From Mesostigma viride (lineage: Eukaryota; Streptophyta; Mesostigmatophyceae; Mesostigmatales; Mesostigmataceae): 64,000 nt of DNA. Under the pieces are notes generated by a model, which saw nothing but the letters and a program-made list of their open reading frames with translations, did not search any database and was not told the DNA's origin. A program made the position numbers and the translations under genes. The stretch covers positions 1,195,193-1,259,192 of the forward strand of contig RPFO01000645.1 in assembly GCA_009746045.1 (NCBI GenBank), written 5' to 3'. Of the stretch, positions 62,550 through 64,000 are shown piece after piece (within the stretch, counting starts at the first letter, position 1; each line of letters opens with the position of its first letter).

Positions 62550-64000
62550 TTACGAAAATTCATGCTCTGGCAGCAATTTTAGTGCCTCCAGACTTGATGG
62601 CAACTTACGCCCTGTGAGCTCATAGTAATAACCCCACCATTCCACATACAGGGGTGCGGACCGCATGGCAATTTTCTGTGGCCTCTCTTTTGAGGCTTTG
62701 AGCCATGCCTTACTCCACGGCCTCAACTCCCCTGCGATATTGTAGCCATGTATACTCAGTGCATTGTCCTGTGCTCTGGCTTTACCCCCTCCAGGACCCC
62801 GTGGCGCCGCGAATGGCTCGTGGACCGTCACAAACCCCTTGGGGAGGAAATTGGCCTTCCCTGACAGCACATCTTTCAGGAACTCACTCCCTGTTGTGCG
62901 TCGCAATCGGTGGAACGGCAGCGTCTCAAAGATCTTGGCGAGTTCCTCGAAGAATGAGCGAGATGGCGTGACCACCAGCACATGCGTCGCAATATCGGCG
63001 ATGCCGGCCGCAGAGCTGTCGTTGGCTGCGGCGGCTGCCGAGGTGTTGATTGCTTGCATCCCAAGCACCCGCGGGGAGTCGGGACCACAGAAGAGAGCAT
63101 CTGGGTTCTTCACAAAGTAGGTGTCTGGCTCTATGTACACAATCTGCGAGCCAGGCAATTTCATGGTCAACAGATTCGGTCCACAAAAACTTGAGGCAAG
63201 GCTTGGAAAAACAATCTCAACAAATGCATATGCTTCACCACACAGGGAGCCAGTATGATTAAATCCCTAACATCTGGGGCCTCTTTGAGAAAGGAAGCAG
63301 CACATATGGTCAAGCACGCACAGAAGAGCCTCCCAGAGTCCTACAGCACGGGGTCGCTGAAATAATAAACGAGACAGGCAATCACCACTATCTTGCCCGC
63401 AGTCTGCACAGTCATGCGGGTGGCGGCCATCACGTGTGGGCCTTACTCAACCGTTGGCTCTGACCTGGAATGCATAACACATTCGACAAGAAAAATTTAC
63501 TTCTAGGCGGCGCCTGGGAATGACAACAAAACAAACGGTTGTGCAAAACAATAGGTGATAACAAACAAAAGGCGGTGCCACCGGGCACAAGTGCCAGCGG
63601 GCACGTAGGCCAACGAAAAGGGGGTGAAATGCCAGTCCGCACTTCAGAGCCAGTAACTAATGGCAAACACCCTATTGTCATAGGTAAAGTACTAGCAACC
63701 AGTTCACCAACTACAGAAGTGCTGTATATAGCTCAAGGCTTCCCCTTGTGCGGGCACCATGCTCTGGCCCAACCCACAATGATAACCTACAGCCTCCTGC
63801 CTTGGAATACTCCTCCAGCGTCAACATTAGTAGTCCCTCCAGTACAGCATCGTACCTTGGAATAGTCCTCTAGCATCCACATTCCTGGGTAGTCCACCGC
63901 CTACTAGTAGAGCATCGTACCTTGGAATACTCCTCTAGCGTCCACATGAACAGGCGCACCACCCAGCGGTGGACTTGGTACCGCCGCGACCCCTTGCCCG
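62550..64000 (-). CDS. GT8-family-like glycosyltransferase, 3' exons (partial)
   Basis: Two exons on minus: 64000-63921 (open at the window edge, ending WTLEEYSK) and 63143-62550 (starting IVYIEPDTYFVKN), both phase 0 at the junction. The join recreates the GT8 block in which a Tyr-Asp-x-hydrophobic strand leads to the metal-binding DxD, here E-P-D. Later segments THVLVVTPSRSFFEELAKIF, ANFLPKGFVTVHEP and ALSIHGYNIAGELRPWSKAW fit the GT8 order ending in the H-x-x-G...KPW motif. It would transfer sugar from a nucleotide sugar in the secretory pathway or on glycogenin-like primers. The substrate is unknown. The last codons overlap a possible donor (TTTTC|GTAAGC at 62554), so a further exon is possible. 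The N-terminus lies outside the window. Confidence 0.65.
63790..63921 (-). repeat. extra copies of an exon end plus 5' splice site (GT8-like intron)
   Basis: The exon ends GTGGACGCTAGAGGAGTATT then CCAAG|GTACGATGCT. In the intron the sequence recurs as GTGGATGCTAGAGGACTATT then CCAAG|GTACGATGCT (about 63855-63890), and again as GTTGACGCTGGAGGAGTATT then CCAAG|GCAGG (about 63795-63825). Spacing is about 64 and 58 bp. Confidence 0.88.

Noticed and set aside
63343-63432. MAATRMTVQTAGKIVVIACL... as a signal-anchor exon of the GT8-like gene
   Set aside because: It lies inside the intron between two exons that already join in frame across a conserved block.

Overview
This is nuclear DNA of a eukaryote with many spliceosomal introns. 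There are no prokaryotic operons. Three host genes can be rebuilt exon by exon with GT-AG introns, and a fourth is cut by the right edge. The 5' splice sites (GTGAGG, GTGCGT, GTAAGT) and 3' splice sites (often GCAG or CCAG after GC-rich DNA), together with L1-like non-LTR retrotransposons, would suit a green alga. That assignment is an inference from style, not proof.

Layout. 1-11.3 kb is a 40-bp minisatellite with longer internal duplications, ending in CA-rich simple repeat. 11.5-14.5 kb has a broken plastid-type tRNA-Ser, a telomere-like heptamer run and short duplicated segments carrying a palindrome. 14.5-18.7 kb is a graveyard of non-LTR retrotransposon (LINE) pieces. 18.7-22.5 kb holds nothing recognised. 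22.7-24 kb has an ORF1 remnant and a short dispersed repeat. 24.65-30.06 kb (minus) is a seven-exon gene for a calponin-homology / coiled-coil / transmembrane / LysM protein. 30.8-33 kb has more LINE pieces. 33-35.4 kb is low-complexity DNA. 35.88-53.76 kb (minus) is a 15-exon gene for NEMF/Rqc2. 54.63-57.76 kb (plus) is a six-exon UXT prefoldin-like gene, head to head with NEMF. 57.8-62.3 kb is a nested LINE cluster ending in an ORF1-only half-LINE. 62.55-64 kb (minus) is the 3' part of a GT8-type glycosyltransferase gene.

The most unusual signal is in the introns. In at least four introns of two genes, the last bases of the upstream exon together with the 5' splice site are copied again inside the intron, as tandem arrays (44 bp about 23 times, 28 bp about 15 times) or as two or three dispersed copies. 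LINE copies show many 3-12 bp microinsertions, some of them clear local duplications. Both patterns could come from a strong bias toward short tandem duplication.

The retroelements also share features. Several families end in the same CTCC..GGAG hairpin followed by an AATT-rich tail. One element encodes only ORF1 and has target-site duplications. A 17-bp core (GCTGGTTGTCTCCTTGA) occurs at seven places, once as a 28-bp insert between perfect 25-bp direct repeats.

NEMF/Rqc2 (ribosome quality control) and UXT (prefoldin-like complex) both act in proteostasis and share an intergenic region of about 870 bp. I see no link between them and the CH-LysM or GT8 genes.
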